Below, piece by piece: positions 22,258-33,588 of a stretch of 64,000 bases of DNA. A model generated the notes under the pieces. That model ran no database searches, was not told the origin of the DNA, and saw nothing but the letters and a program-made list of their open reading frames with translations. The first letter of the stretch is position 1; every line of letters begins with the position of its first letter. The translations under genes were made by a program, and so were the position numbers. Source of the DNA: Maratus speciosus (lineage: Eukaryota > Arthropoda > Arachnida > Araneae > Salticidae); assembly GCA_963932465.1 (NCBI GenBank), contig OZ010786.1, positions 271,654,411 through 271,718,410 of the forward strand, written 5' to 3'.

Positions 22258-24060
22258 TGCGGCAAAGAATAAATGAACAACCGGATGATTAAAAATAGAT
22301 GTTTCCTTCTGGATGGTCTCAGGTATCCGCATACCTTCGGAAGTGATTTTTTGAAATTTTCTCTTGTTATCCATTTTTTATAGTGACATTTACTTTAAAA
22401 CTTTGAAAAAAATATAAAAATTTTAGCAATTACCCAGAAATAAATTTTTTAAAGAGGAAAATAGTTCAAATTATGTCAAAAATTGACATTTCCGCAAAAC
22501 GTGATAATTCAAATTAAAACGTGATAATTCAAATTAGCCAATGTATTGACATTTTGTAACTTTCATAAGAATCAGAATAACTTTCTGTAGGACTTAGGCT
22601 ACACACATTATAATCGCATCTCTATCTCAGACGATAGGGCAGTTAAAGTACTAATGTACTGAAAATTTCACAAAATTTGTCTCAAGTTTGTCATTTATAT
22701 TAATGTAAATATAAAACTATTTAATATATTATCATGAGTGTAGTGTATTCCCTTAAAAGACATTTGTAAAGGAAGTCCGGAAAATTTCGTGGCATTTCAT
22801 GCATATTTTTTGGTTTTGCATGTAATAAAAATCTGAAAAACTTGATTTTGGGAAAAAGCTGAAAATAACTTTTAAACACAATTCAAAAGCTGTAATAGAT
22901 GTAATTTTAAATTGCTGTAACACGAATTCTATTTTAGATACAGACAAAATTTAAGCAGATTTCGATAGATAAAAGACCCAATTTTAATATTATTTCAAAA
23001 ATGAAAGATCGATATTTTGATCAAAAATTACGTTTTAAAGGTGTTCGGATACCTTAAAGCACTGATAAAAGGTTGACATAAAACAAAAAAAAAAAAAAAA
23101 AAACAACAACAACAAACACAGCTTAAAATAGCAATAATAATTTCCGTGATCATATTTTTATTTCATTAAAATTTCCAAAAATGAATACTAATACAAAAAA
23201 GAAAAAAAGTTAATAAATTATCCTTTATGTATTTTAAACTGAGCATAAAAAAATAATTAAGGAGCAAATAAAATGAATAATTCTATGTATTTTTTATAGT
23301 TAAAATGAATTTAAATTAATTTTTTAACGAATATAAATTTTAAAAGTGTTCAAAGAATGTCCAAACAAAAAATTCTCTAGGTATATCCTATATAGTATTT
23401 TAATCTGACAGCTTTAGAATATCGAAGAAAAAAATTATAATCGAAGATAATAATTTAATTACCGAATTCGAAACATAATTATCTTAACTTTCTGCCATTA
23501 TTCCTTTTGTATTATAATTTTTTTAACTTCTATAATTTACTTTGCACTTTTTTATTTGATTACAATTAAAAAAAAAAAAAAAAAAAAAACCTTGTTGGCG
23601 AAAAAAATGTGCTATGCTCTTATAATTAATGATAAGCATTTTTTATTAAGTTTTCAAAAAAATTAACAATTGCCCATCATTCGACTTCTTTTTTACGAGC
23701 TGTTTTTGCATAATTACTCATTTTCTCTTTTTCTTTTACTGATTATAAATTTCCGAGAAAAAGGAAACATTACACAGCAATAATTTAAAACACCTTTCAC
23801 ATTTTCAAGAATTTTTTGTACATGTAATAATGAAAAATATGACATGCATTTTATTTCTTAAAAGATTTCCAAAAGAAGTATTTCTATGAATAAAATATGT
23901 ATGTATAAAAATAACTTTTTGCAGAAAAGGAGGTTTCTATTTTATTTAAAGAGGGATAAGATTGTTAGCAATCAGGGAGACAAAAAAAAAGTTATAAAAG
24001 ATCCCAAATCGGAACATGAAAATACAATAAACTCTGTTAAACGAACCTGTGTATTAAAGC
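22258..24060 (+). repeat. Composite repeat, copy C, left part
   Basis: Aligns with 13564-14570 when the nested 22321-23054 element is removed: 'ggatggtct' at 22311 joins 'taaagcactgataaaa' at 23055, as in the uninterrupted 'gatggtcttttaaagtactg' near 13620. It is preceded by a T run of about 33 (22218-22250). 24061-24304 is a spacer with a C-rich patch ('ccccacccccaccccttag', 24280). Confidence 0.85.
22321..23054. mobile_element. 734-bp inverted-repeat element nested in the composite repeat
   Basis: Starts AGGTATCCG (22321-22329) and ends CGGATACCT (23046-23054). The ends continue as an imperfect match: 'cataccttcgg' on the left and, reversed, 'aacacctttaa' on the right. The composite repeat copy at 13564 lacks it, giving the empty site. 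The interior contains a short direct duplication, 'aaacgtgataattcaaatta' (about 22498-22537), and no frame over 65 residues. The superfamily cannot be assigned; no clear target duplication. Confidence 0.8.
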
Positions 24061-24523
24061 TTTCTTAACCCTGATGCTGTGTTCCATTTCTAGTATACAT
24101 TATTTCGAATATGTAGAGCAGCAAAGTCTCCTACCAAAAATTTTAATACAGAAAAAGTACTTTTATTTAATTGTAACATTTGGGCGAATTAAAAAAACAA
24201 CTTTTTATTTAATGTAATAGTGGTGTGTTAAAAGCCGGAGACTTCGCACCTCTGGATATGGCTTTTTGGGTCAAAATGGACCCCACCCCCACCCCTTAGA
24301 AGTTTAAGCGCGACAAACACTTCTAAATGGGAACATGAAAATACATTAAACTCTATTAAACGGAACCTCAGTATAATCTAAAACTGTTTTAAGTGTAAAA
24401 ATTCCATTGTACCTACGGTAAGGAAACCGGAAAATTATATCTGCTAAGTCAGGGACCTGCTTCAAACAGAATTTTTCACAGGGTCTTGCGATTTCTTAAA
24501 GTTTTTTTATTTTATTTTTTTTA

Positions 24524-25418
24524 TCTAATGTATAAAAATGAAAATTTGTCTGCGTGTAATTCTGTACAAATCCACAGTTTGGAAGCCAGAATTGTGAAAC
24601 GTTACGTACGTGTGTATTAATAGTAAGCCGAGGCAACTAAAGTAATCCGGAATCCCAATAATTTATAGTTAACTTTTAATTATTAAAAAATCACCCATTT
24701 AACAACAATTTCCTATGAAATTTAAACATTTTTAGTAATAGCAGTTGCCAACAATTATAAATCCAAAATAAAATTCTTACCCAACAATTACTTTTCTATT
24801 GAATGATTTCCACGTAAAAAATGAAAATGAAATAAATATTATTTTAACACAATCAAACTGATTGGGTTAGCTTAAACGGAACAGTTAGCTTAAACGGAAA
24901 AGCATTGGCCTTGTAAGCCAAGGATCTGGGTTCGATTCCCAGCCTGGGCATTTTTCCGCTCAGTTGGAAATAATCAAATTCGTATGAAATAAATAGTTTG
25001 ACAATTTTTTTTTTTTTTTTAAGTGATTATTATGTGATATTGTAAATATAATGGACGTCAGCAGGTGAATATATAATGTCATATGAGTGTGAAGAAACGT
25101 ATTGAAACATGACAGAAACTCGATTATGGAAATATTGGTATATTTTAACATTTTGGGGTTCTCTGAATTTGTTTTCGACATTTATCTTTTATTGCTCCAA
25201 TGATGAATTGGAATAAGCTCACTTATACCTGTTTTCTTTGGGTCTATTATAAAAATTTATATATTTTTATATTGGGTTTTCATTTGATTCATGGGTATCG
25301 ACTGCTTTTTTTTAATTGTTTGCTTTATACTGAATCTTAATTTTGAAATTGATTGTTCACAAACATTTTTTAAACAGACATTCTTAAAATTTCGGTCAAC
25401 GCCGTGTACTTTAGCTGG
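24524..25418 (+). mobile_element. Helitron-like non-autonomous element, 895 bp
   Basis: Starts TCTAATGTATAAAAATG directly after A and ends in TTTAGCTGG directly before T. These are the 5'-TC and CTRR-3' ends of Helitrons, which insert between A and T without target duplication. Removing it restores 'ttatactaaataaac', the exact sequence of copy B near 15500. The 3' terminal block 'caacgccgtgtact' resembles arthropod Helitron ends as I remember them. No Rep/helicase frame is present, so it depends on another element. A tRNA-like segment lies inside. Confidence 0.8.
24866..24950 (+). other. tRNA-like segment (pseudo-tRNA-Thr or SINE head)
   Basis: It has a perfect anticodon arm (TTGGC-CTTGTAA-GCCAA, anticodon TGT, threonine) and a perfect T arm (CTGGG-TTCGATT-CCCAG). 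The D-arm sequence 'gttagcttaaacggaa' is present twice in tandem. The 3' acceptor strand CCTGGGC has no 5' partner, so an acceptor stem cannot form. The segment is followed by a tail (ggcatttttccgctcagttgg) and a T run that also follow the tRNA-like sequences near 27060 and 47255. This points to a tRNA-derived SINE rather than a working tRNA gene. Confidence 0.75.
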
Positions 25419-26148
25419 TACTAAATAAACACGTAAATCTTATGCAATTGAAATCTCCGAAACAGAAACCCTGAGACAATGAAATATTTTACTTTTAAAA
25501 CAAAATTTCATTATAAACACGTATGCTTACGCATATAGTTTACTTAACCTAGTATAGTAAAACCCGTGAAAACGAAATCGCTATGTACCCTAAAGAATCC
25601 CTTTTAGACAGGTTTCCGTCTATCTGGTAGATTTGTAAGTTATTCCTTTCGAACAAACTAAGAAAAAAAAATCCATAGTAGACAAGTTTTGTGTTCATTG
25701 GTTTTACTGTATTTGTTATCACTATCCATTAAAATAGAAAGCGATAAAACAAAAAATAATTATTTTTGCAAGTTTATTTTGCATATTTGCAGTTTTTAGC
25801 TACTGGTTATAAATTTGAGTTATAAAATTTTAAGATATTAATATTTCAAAAAAGATAACATTTACAAAATGTTACAGAAAATTCCAATAAATGTCCTTCA
25901 AGAATAAAAATTTATTAAATTTTAAATATGACATATATAAAAAAAGTCTTTTACGAAAATTCCTAAAAATAAAAAAATGCAATTTTGAATATTAAAAGGT
26001 TATTACAACCTGTTCCCAAGCGGGTGGGGTAATAATGGAAGCTGTTAAAAGAAATTAACAGTCTTTTCCAGCCCTACTCTGTAGCCATAACATCTCTGTT
26101 AGCTCTGTTAGCTAGTCTTTTTCCGTCTCTAGTCTGTAGTCTGTAAAA

Positions 26149-26156
26149 GTAGCCAC
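26149..26156 (+). repeat. Left 8-bp target duplication GTAGCCAC
   Basis: Identical to 33589-33596 and fits the hAT target consensus nTnnnnAn. Confidence 0.9.
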
Positions 26157-26179
26157 TAGAGATGTGTCATTTGTTGAGG

Positions 26180-26735
26180 AACGACTCCAAAGGAACGATT
26201 CCGGCAGTGAAACTAAAGGAACGATTCCATTCTGTAAAAAGGAATCGGTCCTTTTCGGAACGATTCCGAAAAGGAACGACTCCTCGGAATTGGTCCTTTT
26301 CGGAACGGTTCCTCGGATTCGGTCCTTTTTGGAACGGTTCCTCGGATTCGGTCCTTTTCGGAACGGTTCCTCGGATTCGGTCCTTTTTTGAACGGTTCCT
26401 CGGATTCGGTCCTTTTCGGAACGGTTCCTCGGATTCGGTCCTTTTTGGAACGGTTCCTCGGAATCGGTCCTTTTTGGAACGGTTCCTCGGATTCGGTCCT
26501 TTTTGGAACGGTTCCTCGGATTCGGTCCTTTTCGGAACGATTCCTCGGAATCGGTCCAAAATGTACCGAATCCGAAAAGGACCGATTCCTGGAGTCGTTC
26601 CGAAAAGGACCGATTCCTCGGAGTCGGTCCATTTCGGAATCGTTCCAAAAAGGACCGATTCCGAGGAACCGTTCCAAAAAGGACCGAATCCGAGGAACCG
26701 TTCCGAAAAGGACCGATTCCTTGGAAATTGGTTCT
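26180..26735. repeat. Palindromic 29-bp minisatellite at the left end of the hAT-like element
   Basis: Units of about 29 bp, GGTTCCTCGGATTCGGTCC followed by TTTTTGGAAC, run head to tail from about 26280 to 26560. They then continue in the opposite orientation to about 26735, so the array is itself a large inverted repeat centred near 26570. The first 100 bp carry looser GGAACGATTCC motifs. The unit contains no stop in most frames and is not a multiple of three, which creates long overlapping open frames (up to 213 codons) on both strands. I regard these as artefacts. Confidence 0.95.
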
Positions 26736-27004
26736 TTTCTTGTAGACTGGCCAGTTTTAATAAATTAAAATACGCTATTTTATTTCAAAATAACAGATTT
26801 TGATTCTATTAAAGCTGACTTTATTGCCAAAATATCCTTCTAATGTGTGTGCCCCTCCCACCCCCCTTTCCTCAAAAAAAAAGAAAAAAAAGAAAAGTAA
26901 AGAATGAAAGAAAAAAGAAATTGAAATGCGGAGCGGAGTAAGGCGTTTAATAAGCATTACTATTTCATCTTCTTGTGCTAAATTAATCTGAAAGAAATAA
27001 AAAA

Positions 27005-27125
27005 AAAATATTTTATACGAATTGGATTTTTTACACCTCAGTGAAAAAGTGCCCGAGATGGGATTCGAACCCAGAAACTTTACGTGCTTTACCGATTGAG
27101 TACCTGGACCCCGAGGGTAATGGGA
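27005..27125 (-). mobile_element. tRNA-derived SINE copy inside the hAT-like element
   Basis: On the minus strand: an A-box-like 'ggtactcaatcgg', a B-box 'gggttcgaatccc' (27060-27072), then 'gggcactttttcactg' and an 'aattcgtataaaata' tail running into an A run. The head and tail resemble 24900-25020, so both are one SINE family. The 5' end is not sharply defined. Confidence 0.65.
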
Positions 27126-27206
27126 CACCATGTGTACTTTAATACACTAATACATTTTCTAATTGGTAAATGTATCATAAGAAATTAATTTTTTCTAAAT
27201 GAATTC

Positions 27207-27674
27207 TTAAGGCTGTTCTGAAATCCAAAAGGATAAATTTGTGACAAAAGTTTTAATTTATTTTTATTCGGAAATGCATGAAACGAGCAGGTGTTGTTGT
27301 TCAGAAACTATGTAATCGAGCTGTTTTTTCCTTTTTTTTTTTTTTTTTTTTTTTTTTTTCTTTTTTTTCTTTTTTTTTTGCAAACGCAATAGGCCTTTCA
27401 GAAAATAGTGTCAAAGTGGGCGTTTTGAACCGAATTTCCACGCGAAAGAGGCATCATTGCTCTAAAATGAGTGAAAAACATGTTTGCCACGTGATCAAAA
27501 TCGGTTATAACTCAATAGGTAATTTACTGATCAAAAGATGGAAAACAAAGTTCGATTCCAAATCGCTTCCATGGTCAAACATTCCAATTTTATATCTTTC
27601 CGTAAAAAAATGAATTTGTAAATGTGTCAAAACGTCTTACGCTTATTGAGCAGATCACTTAAGAACAGCCTTAA
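27207..27674. mobile_element. TTAA-flanked MITE family 3, copy 1 (468 bp)
   Basis: TTAAGGCTGTTCT at the left and AGAACAGCCTTAA at the right, with TTAA at both edges as in piggyBac-type insertions. A relative is at 61599-62037 with the same internal order (gcaggtgttgttgttcagaa, T run, 'tcaaagtgggcgtttt', 'cacgtgatcaaaat'). The 111-residue frame across it is interrupted by T-run-coded phenylalanines and is not a gene. Confidence 0.85.
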
Positions 27675-28304
27675 GAAAAACAAAGAAAATGCTTGTTTAA
27701 TTACTAGTGAAAAATATTTTTTTAAATCTGACTAGAAACAGTTTTGAATAATATAAGAAATATATGTCACTAGGCCATAAAAATGGCATTTTAATAGGAT
27801 AATAATAACTGATTTTCAATTATTTTAATAATTGTAGAGTTACGCACTTTCATGCATATTTCACTATTTCATGTTTTTTCCTCAAACATAATTTCAATTT
27901 GAGAATTCTCTTTGTCAAAATAAATATATGACCAGCTACGAGCACTCGAGTACCACTTTATTTCCACAGTTTTCCGTCTTGTTTTTCTCTCCTGAAGAAG
28001 ATGATTAAAAAAATCTCGAAACTCCCTAAGATTGTTGTTTTAATCAACTTACATTGAGGTTTATTACATAGAGTAAAATTTGTTAGAACAAGGAATTTTT
28101 GTAAAACGTTTTTTTTCTTTCTTAAGATAATGAATATTTTAAAAAGCATAATGTCTAATAATAATAATAAGATAACAGTAACAGTGTGGGTGGGATTGAA
28201 ATAATTTAACCGCGGTTCGCTCTCTTAATGACCGTCTTGAGTATAAAAACGGGAAAGAAAAATCACGTGCTGCATATAGATTATTGGACTTTCTCCAACA
28301 CTGC

Positions 28305-28308
<4 letters not shown>

Positions 28309-28336
<28 letters not shown>
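28309..28336. repeat. (AT)n microsatellite
   Basis: About 14 AT dinucleotides. Confidence 0.95.
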
Positions 28337-28340
<4 letters not shown>

Positions 28341-28378
28341 TGCATATTTTATGCTTGTTTTGGTTTAATAGATTTATG

Positions 28379-28623
28379 TTAACCCTCCGCCTACCAGAGG
28401 GGTTCGATGGCACCGACAGGTACATTTATAATGATATTTCTAATTTATTTTAAAAACTGAAATTTCTGTAAATATGGGTTTTTTCTGGGATGTTCTATTC
28501 TTTTGAATAGAACATTCCAGAAAAAGTCACATATTTACAAAATTTTCATTTTTTAAAATGTGAAAAATCAATTTGAATGTATCTATCGGGTCTGTTGCAC
28601 CGGTCTGGTATGCGGAAGGTTAA
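28379..28623. mobile_element. TTAA-flanked hairpin MITE (245 bp)
   Basis: The left arm from TTAACCCTCCGCCTACC and the right arm ending GGTATGCGGAAGGTTAA pair along almost the whole length and meet at 'gaatagaaca' near 28505. TTAA at both edges and the CC(C/T)TCCGC terminus fit a piggyBac-type MITE. It has the same length as the element at 51290-51534. Confidence 0.85.
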
Positions 28624-29479
28624 TATTGCATTTAAAAAGTTTTACAATATACGAATTTAATTATTGGTTTCCAAATAATGCACGTTGTGATTTTGTACAG
28701 TTCTTTCAATTGTTATTTTACTTCTATTTCTTGCTAAATAATTAGAATTTAAATAACTGTGACTTTGTTTTAATTTGACGTAAAATAAAAGAAAAAAAAT
28801 CGTTTATCGTAATAATTTCTTATAATAATTCAGATTTCTTGATCGTTATTGATACTCGTAAATCCCGAAATCAATGCCACGATTAATGCCTGTTACTGTG
28901 GTGATGGATAATACATATCTGAGTTTAGTTTCGATTAAATCAAGGCTCCCTTCATGCTAAACTAAATTTAATGTTTCAAGCCTAATACCAAACTTCCGTT
29001 TTTATTGAGGTAAAACTTACTGAAAATACGATACTAAATTTTATGTATTTTCCTTTCTTATTGTTATTCTTTTCACTTAGAAGATTTATTTATTTATTTT
29101 CTTAAATTACATAAATTTTTCTGAAAAGTTCGAATTTAACAAAATGTTTTATCTATTTTAAATAGTTTTGACAGTAAAAAGTTTAACTCCGAATAAAAAA
29201 TACTCAAATTCTCAAAAAATTAAGGTTGGTATTATCTATAACACGTTTACAACAGATATCTTTCATTCAACGGCCGAAACATCGTCAAAAGGATAGTTCT
29301 TTACATAGTACTACACTCTGTAATAATAATGGACATACTTTTAATTTAATTTAATTAAACCAATAAACCGTTTTTCAGTTAAAATGTTAGCAAATTTCAA
29401 ATTTAAAGAAATAGAACTTTGAAGTTTAGTGAATCACTATATCTTTTGGCGGAGATAATATGTACTATGTATGAATAAA

Positions 29480-29482
<3 letters not shown>

Positions 29483-29532
<50 letters not shown>
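29483..29532. repeat. (AT)n microsatellite
   Basis: About 25 AT dinucleotides followed by interrupted AT/TA sequence to 29560. Confidence 0.95.
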
Positions 29533-29538
<6 letters not shown>

Positions 29539-29929
29539 ATTAATATATATAATATTATCTTATAAATATCACTAGCCATAGCCATGCTGCTAATGAATCT
29601 GTTTACAAATCATCTGAAGGAACTTCTACCCTTTCGTGTAACACAAGTGTTCAATGACTTCATGAGTTATGAAGCTCCAAAGATCCCAATCCAAACAAAC
29701 ATATTAGCATCGAAATTCACTCACACCGAACTGAGGTTCTGTATGGTATAAGTGGAGAGAGGGTGACGGCGGATGAGGGTGTGAAATTAGAGAAATTCCT
29801 GTAGGTTCTCGTGAAATTGGAGATTCAAAGAGTTGTAAGTTTATTGAAATTCTACGTAGTTAACAGCAGTTCACAAATAGCGATGTTAGGGTAAAAGACA
29901 AGACATACATCAGTCACTCAGGAAAGACA

Positions 29930-30460
29930 GTGTGCAAAAACGTGCTTTACTTTTTAACTCTTTCCAATAAAGTTAGTGTTTATGAATGCGGTTTGTCTGT
30001 CCGTCAGACCGTCTGTTCACGCTCTAAGGCAAGTCACACACTAAGGCGACACATAAGATATGTCGCTTCAATTCGCTAGAAAAACTGGTTTAAAACAAGT
30101 TTGCAACAACTTCGTTCTTTGTTTCGACCGGTTTTTGCACTTCATGTTGCGCTTTTTGTCGTTCTGTGGTCTCAGTGTGTGATATACCTAACTTCAGTAA
30201 ATATACTCGGATTCCCCTGCAATTGATATATGTTAATGATGTTTACCATGGGATGTTTGCTATTCAATATGAAGAGTGTAGCATTAATAGTTTATTTATA
30301 GGAGCACTCAAAAGTATTTCGTTACATTATGGTCAACGGTAAAAATCGTTTGCAGCGCACTTTAATGACATTAAGCTATTTCAAATGCATTAAAATTGAT
30401 ATATATCACTGAATTGCACTACAAGATGATTGCTATAGAATAGGGTGCTTCACTTCTGAA
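29930..30460 (+). repeat. Dispersed repeat, shared with 56570-56930
   Basis: Both copies carry 'gtttatga', a TGTCTGTC(C/T) stretch, 'ctcggattcc/acacggattcac', 'aattgatata' and 'gatggttgctataaaatatg' type blocks in the same order. This copy contains an extra 150 bp (30040-30186) absent from the other. Confidence 0.75.
30042..30184. mobile_element. Small inverted-repeat MITE
   Basis: Ends TCACACACTAAGG and (complement of) TCACACACTGAGA flank a body with a 'gcgacacataagatatgtcgc' type palindrome. It is an insertion relative to the copy at 56570-56930. Confidence 0.65.
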
Positions 30461-30749
30461 CCAGATCCTGAAGGCGGTGATAATAATGTTGATGAATTAT
30501 GCGAAATATCCTGTGTGTGTAAAGTTAGGGAGCTGAGGAGAAAGACGATAAAAGGGATAAAGTTATTGAAAGTACGGACACTGGAACAAAAATGTAATCT
30601 ACTTTAACTAGTTACATATCCAAACCAGTAGGGCCATCCAAATGAAAAATGAAATTAAGATTACCTAGAGGTAGATTTTGAAGAGGAATCTATGAGACTA
30701 AAAATTCCTAAACCCTGGTGACAAATATCAGAGCAATAATAAAATTTCC

Positions 30750-33025
30750 TATATAGGATGTCCATTTTCAACGATGTCCAATAGCTAATTCCTAAAATGT
30801 TAGTCATGGCCATATAGTTCCAATTACAAAAATGTTTTAAATGAGGGTAAAGAAGTATTTAAAAAGTGATTTGGGTCAATAGAATCATTTCTTGAAAAAT
30901 TATGAAACTTAATTTTTTATACGATCCCCCGGTCCTTCAAGTTATAGTTAGTAAAACTTTCCTATTACACTTATAAGTAATACAAATAAAAGTCCTATTA
31001 TTCTACGACTAAAACTGACCGATGTAATGGCTGTTTAAACTTGGAGCATATTTTTTGCTGCGAAATAGGGGTCATTTACAAATTTACTAGAAATATAAAT
31101 AATCTTCAGATATATAAAAAAAAATATTTGATAGTAAAATTAACATTGCATTATAAATTTGAAATCTATAATCATTCTGAAATATTAATGCGAAATATAC
31201 AGCTTGTACTAAACATATAACGTGAAAAAAATAATAGAATTTTCGTTAAATAAAATGTCGAAAAGCAACAGCCTCGATTCTTTACACACTGAATAGAAAA
31301 ATGGCCTTCATTTTTTATCACAAAGTACAGATTTTTGTAAATCGTAAATTTGAAAGCTAAAAAGTGAAAAATTTTCGGAAATCTGATTCTGATAGTATAA
31401 AATAGACGTGATTGTTATTTCTTTAACTTTTGATAATTGATTTTTATGTATTTTTTACAATTGAATCCGAAAATGAGCTTCATTTTTAACCATCACGTCA
31501 GGATTTTTCGCAAATTGTAAATTTCAAAGTTTAAAAGTTCAAAGTTTTAATTGAACCTCTTCCCTTCCCACATCATTGGATCCCCGAGCTGTTTAGCTGT
31601 AAGAATCCCAGTAAAAGCCAAAAATTGAATAAATTGTTGAATTAAATAAAATTAAATTGAATAAAAGAAGTTTTACATTCATTTTATAGTATCAGATTTT
31701 CGCTATTTTTATAACTTTGATATTTACCATTTACAAAAAAGTCTAACATGATGGTTAAATATGAAGGTAATTTTTACATTCAGTGCTAAAAAGCACATAC
31801 AAATCAATCGTAAAAGTTAAAAAATACAACCATCGACTCTATTTTATAGTATTAGCTATTTTTTCAATTTTGAAATTTACTATTTTGAAATTTACTATTT
31901 GCGAAAAATTCTGACATGATGGTTAAAAATGAAGATAATTTTCGGATTCAGCGCTAAAAAATACATAAAAATCATAATTTTAAAAATACATAATTTTAAA
32001 AATAAGAAAACACAACCATCGCAGTCTTGTGTTATCTAATCTAAAACTTTTTAGTAAACTTGTTGGCAGTAATCTATCCGAAATTTTTTGTGTTACCCTG
32101 TAAAATAAGTACATAACGGTAAGCACTGAAAATCATAATAATATTACATTGTCATCTGATTTACGTCAATAGGTAAAATTTAACCTCGATCGTATATTTT
32201 AAAGTGAGTTGAATTTCGAGTACAAATTTTGAACTGGAAAGACATATATACGATCGTTTCAAATTAACCCGTTACCGGCTGGTGTTATGTTCACGCAACG
32301 GTCAAAATAATTGCTCATGCTTACATTAATTACTTTGTCATCACTATTTTACAATTAAAAAAATTGCCTTATTTATTGGCAAAAATTTCGATATTTTAAT
32401 AAAGCGGAATTTACCTTTCTGAATTTGTGGTGACAAGCGACTTTCAACAAGGAATTTGAAAATTCCTACTTATAGTTTTGGCGGTTAATAGGTTAAATAA
32501 AAGCTTATAAAAATAGCATAATTTTTGTTAAAAAAATTATGAAAAGAAACAGCTTCAAATCCTTACAAAAATCTGTCGTAATACGATTTCTTTCAAAGCG
32601 CAGCTACACATGAAATAAATCCTTCAAATACTTTAAGCACTTTGTTTACGACCCCTAGAAGCATGGCTAAACTCATGTGTATTCAGATGCAGAAAAGTGG
32701 CATAAGTCTTGCATTTCAAAGTTTCGTATAACTTCATGAATTTTAGTGTTAGATGAATGGGACTTCTTTTGTCTTTCTTGTAAGAGAACAGGAAATTTTT
32801 ACTAAATATCTCTTATAGGGCGGGGGACCGTATAAAAAATTAAATTTCGTAACATTTTTACAAATATTTTTATTGATCCAAACGACTTTCAGAATAATTT
32901 TTTACCTTATTTAAAACATTTTTGTATTAACACACAACAACACACAATTGGAACTATAGGTCTATGACTAACGGTTTAGGACTTAGCCACTGAACATCTT
33001 TGAGAGTAAAGACACACTGTATAAA
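30750..33025. repeat. Giant imperfect palindrome inside the hAT-like element
   Basis: 30750-31080 and 32700-33025 are inverted relatives, including 'tataggtctatgac', 'atacggtcccccg' and 'tcctatta' type blocks. Inside them 31280-31540 and 31690-32010 are also inverted relatives, sharing 'catgatggttaaa' and 'attcagtgctaaaaa' blocks. The arms are diverged. The outer arm sequence recurs at 56160-56500. Confidence 0.75.
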
Positions 33026-33345
33026 ATAATAATATAAATGGGCGGTCATTTGATGACATATTTTCAAGAGAAACCAATGATTACACTGAAAATCGAATAG
33101 ACCTTGCACCGCTCTTAAATTTCCAAGAGGAATTATGCTTTATACCATAAATCATAAAGTTAGAAATAACTGCAAATTAATTGCACACACTGATCAATGA
33201 AATGAATTCTTAAAAACAAAATCATCTGTCCAAAACATTACAAAATTAAGGCGACTGGATGCGTAAGAAAATGGATGGGTACATAAGAAAATAAATTAGT
33301 AAAAAATATTATGGATTGCATGTGGTTTATCTCGGAAGTGTTTTT

Positions 33346-33575
33346 TTTTTCGTTGGAATCCTTTATTTTTCAAAATCGTTCTTTTTTTCTCGGAATCGTT
33401 CTTTTTTCTCGGAATCGTTCCTTTTTTCTCGGAATCGTTCCTTTTTTCTCGGAATCGTTCCTTTTCCTCGGATTCGTTCCTTTTTTTCGGAACGATTCCG
33501 AAAGGAACGACTCCAATGAACTCGTTCCTTTCGGTGAACGATTCCGGCTGGAACGATTCCTTAAAAGGAACGATG
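33346..33575. repeat. Subterminal minisatellite at the right end of the hAT-like element
   Basis: About five 20-bp units, CTCGGAATCGTTCCTTTTTT, then palindromic GGAACGATTCC motifs, mirror the motif content of the left end. Such subterminal motifs are where hAT transposases commonly bind in addition to the terminal repeats. Confidence 0.9.
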
Positions 33576-33588
33576 TTGCCCATCTCTA

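Larger units (their letters stand above)
24305..26156 (+). repeat. Composite repeat, copy C, middle part
   Basis: Aligns with 15296-16220 apart from the Helitron-like insertion. It ends exactly at the hAT-like target site; the repeat resumes at 33589. Confidence 0.85.
26157..33588. mobile_element. 7.4-kb hAT-like element
   Basis: Starts TAGAGATGTGTCA and ends in the complement of TAGAGATGGGCAAC, typical hAT-type termini. It is flanked by perfect 8-bp duplications GTAGCCAC. The composite repeat is interrupted exactly here: left flank 24305-26156 and right flank 33589-33745 join into the continuous sequence seen at 16195-16390. Subterminal arrays of GGAACGATTCC-like palindromes occupy both ends (26180-26735 and 33346-33575). 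I find no transposase frame inside. The interior holds a SINE, two TTAA-flanked MITEs, microsatellites, a repeat shared with 56570-56930 and a 2.3-kb palindrome. It is therefore a large non-autonomous element or one that lost its transposase to nested insertions. Confidence 0.85.

Noticed and set aside
24866..24950. Functional tRNA-Thr gene
   Set aside because: The acceptor stem has no 5' strand and the D-arm is duplicated; tail sequence is shared with SINE-like copies.
26112..26803. Long overlapping open frames (up to 213 codons) on both strands
   Set aside because: They lie in a 29-bp palindromic minisatellite whose unit lacks stops in several frames; the translations are repetitive shadows, not genes.
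27990..28060. Hammerhead candidate cctgaagaagat...ctcgaaactcc
   Set aside because: Core-like CTGAAGA and GAAAC are present but stem I, stem III and the closing pair of stem II do not form.
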